From assembly GCA_020638795.1 (NCBI GenBank), contig JACKHW010000004.1, positions 481,257 to 545,256 on the forward strand: a DNA stretch of 64,000 nt, read 5' to 3'. This document shows positions 61,983 to 64,000 of the stretch, one piece after another. The first letter of the stretch is position 1. The number at the start of each line of letters is the position of its first letter. Both the position numbers and the translations under genes were made by a program. Origin of the DNA: Planctomycetota bacterium (GTDB lineage: Bacteria > Planctomycetota > UBA1135 > GCA-002748355). Under the pieces are notes generated by a model. The model was not told the DNA's origin, did no database searches, and saw only the letters and a list, made by a program, of their open reading frames with translations.

Positions 61983-62504
61983 TCAGGGAAACGTCGTGTA
62001 GCTCTGCTGCATCTCGAACTCGGTCACGGCCGTGCCACGGAGCACGAGATGCCCCTTGTGCAGCGCACCGTCACGCTCCGCTTCGACGACGACACGAACC
62101 GGGCGCTCCTTGTCCACACTGCTGAGGTCGGTGACGACGGTCACCTTGGTGTAGCCGAGGTTGTAGAGCTTGGCTTCGACGACGTCGATGAGGCCGCTCG
62201 GCGCATGCACGCGCGTTTCGCCGCCAGCAGCTGCCAGGGTCGCGACGGCGACCTGGGAACGCCCGTCGAGGCCATCGCGAATCCCGGTCAGAACGTCGTG
62301 GATGTCCGCGAGCTGGTCCTCCACGCGCCTCGTCCCGAGGGCCTCGAGCCCGTCGACGAGCTTCTGTAGGCGATCGTTGAGGCTCTTCATGGCCTCCTTC
62401 TCCGCTTCGAGATAGGCCTCGTAGCGCAGCAGGCGCAGGTAGAGCACCAACGTCAGAACGACGAGCGTCACGAAGGTGAGCGAGAACTGGAGAAGTGGCG
62501 TCAC
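61983..62504 (-). CDS. Single-pass membrane protein with coiled coil, function unknown
   Basis: A 173-residue protein: an N-terminal membrane helix (FSLTFVTLVVLTLVLYLRLL), a charged coiled coil (YLEAEKEAMKSLNDRLQKLV), a linker and a C-terminal beta-containing domain (about 95-173, IDVVEAKLYNLGYTKVTVVT, then HLVLRGTAVTEF). The soluble part should lie in the cytoplasm if the helix is a signal anchor of the usual type, but orientation is not certain. It may be transcribed with asnS. The divergent NhaC gene starts 27 bp away. Confidence 0.68.
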   Translation of the reverse strand: MTPLLQFSLTFVTLVVLTLVLYLRLLRYEAYLEAEKEAMKSLNDRLQKLVDGLEALGTRRVEDQLADIHDVLTGIRDGLDGRSQVAVATLAAAGGETRVHAPSGLIDVVEAKLYNLGYTKVTVVTDLSSVDKERPVRVVVEAERDGALHKGHLVLRGTAVTEFEMQQSYTTFP

Positions 62505-62531
62505 AGGGTCACGACCCTATGCTGCCGCCCC

Positions 62532-64000
62532 ATGTCGGGCAAGATCCGCTTCTTCGTCGCCGCGTTCCTGCTCGGGCTCCTCGCGGTTCTCTGGTTCCTG
62601 CGACCGACGCTCCAGGAGCGGTTCGCCGTGCAGGGCCCCAAGCTCGTGACCCTCCTCCTCGAGGACTTCGAGTCCGCGCTGCTCCCGGAACAGTTCACGA
62701 AGGACAACCGACAGGTCGTGCGGTTCGGCATCGAAGACGGCAGCGTGGTCCCGTCGGACCTGCGCCCGAAGCTCGAGGCTGCAGCTCGGAAGCGCGCCGA
62801 GAACGGCGACGCCCGGATTCGGCTTGCGGCGGGCGACGAGCCTGGCCGCGCGTTGACGCTCGCGTGGAACGGCACCGCGCAAGACGTCGAGCTTCGCGTC
62901 GAGGACGGGACGACACAGCGCCGGGAGCTCACCAGCTACCTGAGCTTGCTCCCGCCATTCTTGACGATCTTGATCGCGGTGCTCGTCGGCAAGACGATCC
63001 CGGCGCTGCTCGCGGGGGTGCTCCTGGGCAGCTGGTTCTTGTCGGGAACCGGGATGTTCGTTCAGTTCGGCAAGCACTACGTCTACGAGCGAGTCCTCAC
63101 GGACGACTTCCGGCTCGAGATCCTCGGCTTCGTCGCGTTCTTGATGGTCACGATCGGCGTGCTCACGCGTGCCGGCGGTATCGAGGGGCTCGTCGACATC
63201 ATCAAGCGCTTCGCTCGATCGGCGCGGTCCAGTCAGTTCGTCGCGTACCTGATGGGGTTCGTCGTCTTCTTCGACGACTACGCCAATACGATCGTCGTCG
63301 GTTCGACGATGCGCCCGCTCACCGATCGCATGCGCGTCAGTCGGGAGAAGCTCGCCTACATCGTCGACTCGACCGCCGCTCCGATCGCGGGCATCTCGGT
63401 GCTCTCGACGTGGGTCGCGTACGAGATCTCGACGTTCTCTGCGCAGCTTCCCGATGTCGGCATGAAGGACAGCGATGGATTCGAGGTCTTCCTCGCGACG
63501 CTGCCGTATCGCTTCTACTGTATCTTCACGCTCTTCTTCGTCGCAGCCACGATTCTGATGCGACGCGAGTTCGGACCGATGCTCGCTGCGGAGCGACGAG
63601 CGAGCACGACCGGCCGTGTGCTTCGCGAAGGCGCCGTGCCGCTCGTGAGCGAAGAGATGACGACCTCGGGTGCCAAGGAAGGCGCACCGCCGCGTTGGTA
63701 CAACGGCTTTTTGCCGATCGCGATCCTGATCGTCGTGACGCTCTACTTCTTGTGGGACACCGGGAAAGGAAAGCGTTCGTTCGCGTTCGACTTCGCTCTG
63801 TGGCGGGACGTGCTCGGCGATGCCGTATCGTCGCGCGCGATCCTCTACGGCTCGATGGCTGCAGCCGGCTCCGCGATCCTGCTCGCGCTCGGACAACGCA
63901 TCCTCTCCCCCATCGAAGTCGCCCTGGCTTCGTGGAAGGCGCTGCGCGGGCTCGGCTTCGCGATGATCATCCTCGTGCTCGCGTGGTGCATCGGCTACGT
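62532..64000 (+). CDS. NhaC-family Na+/H+ antiporter, 3' end outside the window
   Basis: The frame is open from ATG 62532 to the window edge (489 codons). After a first helix (FFVAAFLLGLLAVLWFL) comes an unusual soluble insert of about 110 residues with a beta-rich end (LTLAWNGTAQDVELRVEDGT). The antiporter core then starts at about residue 140: SLLPPFLTILIAVLVGKTIP, GFVVFFDDYANTIVVGSTMR and VDSTAAPIAGISVLSTWVAY are family signatures, with the acidic pair in FFDDYAN likely in ion binding. The inserted domain resembles extended NhaC-type carriers in which a periplasmic domain precedes the core. It probably exports sodium in exchange for protons, or carries another ion or substrate. Confidence 0.88.
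   Translation, partial: MSGKIRFFVAAFLLGLLAVLWFLRPTLQERFAVQGPKLVTLLLEDFESALLPEQFTKDNRQVVRFGIEDGSVVPSDLRPKLEAAARKRAENGDARIRLAAGDEPGRALTLAWNGTAQDVELRVEDGTTQRRELTSYLSLLPPFLTILIAVLVGKTIPALLAGVLLGSWFLSGTGMFVQFGKHYVYERVLTDDFRLEILGFVAFLMVTIGVLTRAGGIEGLVDIIKRFARSARSSQFVAYLMGFVVFFDDYANTIVVGSTMRPLTDRMRVSREKLAYIVDSTAAPIAGISVLSTWVAYEISTFSAQLPDVGMKDSDGFEVFLATLPYRFYCIFTLFFVAATILMRREFGPMLAAERRASTTGRVLREGAVPLVSEEMTTSGAKEGAPPRWYNGFLPIAILIVVTLYFLWDTGKGKRSFAFDFALWRDVLGDAVSSRAILYGSMAAAGSAILLALGQRILSPIEVALASWKALRGLGFAMIILVLAWCIGY

Noticed and set aside
62517..63896. 459-codon minus-strand frame at the right edge
   Set aside because: Highly charged shadow. The plus strand encodes a clear NhaC antiporter that runs off the edge.

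Overview
The window is about 66% G+C bacterial DNA. It has long secreted proteins with fibronectin-like domains, a kinase paired with an ECF sigma factor, a PEP-CTERM protein, giant multihaem cytochromes, and short repeats typical of large environmental genomes. The mix best fits a free-living, probably marine Planctomycetota (the lineage around strain Poly30/UBA1135 is my best guess). This is an inference from gene content, not a measured placement. I found no rRNA, CRISPR array or intact insertion sequence.

Layout. 1-1286: the left edge carries the front of a MobF (TrwC/TraA-type) conjugative relaxase on the minus strand with two apparent one-base frameshifts, so a mobile-element remnant sits next to core genes. 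1412-9662: housekeeping genes (tag, aceE, alkaline phosphatase, S9 peptidase, rnpA, yidD). 9715-20882: cell-surface biology, including a formyltransferase/polysaccharide-deacetylase fusion, an NHL-repeat protein, two thioredoxin-fold proteins, and an operon of one MBOAT acyltransferase and two SGNH proteins that looks like a polysaccharide O-acetylation machine. 21098-21407: tRNA-His and tRNA-Lys back to back. 21776-35933: secreted proteins (subtilisin-like protease with four Fn3 domains, a Fn3 protein with a duplicated domain pair, a sialidase-like propeller, two related exported proteins of unknown role) around a divergent ECF sigma factor / Ser-Thr kinase pair. 36139-42676: cyclophilin, GNAT, two membrane glycosyltransferase-like proteins and a YetA-like lipoprotein. 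42865-45445: tRNA-Leu, ferredoxin, ThiF-like E1 enzyme and cysteine desulfurase. 45458-50672: a divergent pair including a DUF4388/TPR/PEGA/PQQ protein.

50929-60532 is the most interesting region. A PEP-CTERM protein behind a sigma-54-like promoter is followed by a lipoprotein, a TPR/thioredoxin-fold protein and then four tightly packed genes: a one-chain membrane oxidoreductase (ferredoxin clusters, thioredoxin-reductase-like flavin domain, a predicted two-haem b membrane part), a 23-haem cytochrome c, an outer-membrane beta-barrel and a 22-haem lipoprotein cytochrome with four 71-residue tandem repeats. Together they read as a route carrying electrons from cytoplasmic reductant through the inner membrane, periplasm and outer membrane to the cell surface. 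This resembles porin-cytochrome conduits in plan but has unfamiliar parts.

60628-64000: asnS, a small membrane coiled-coil protein and the first 1.47 kb of an NhaC-type antiporter that runs off the right edge.
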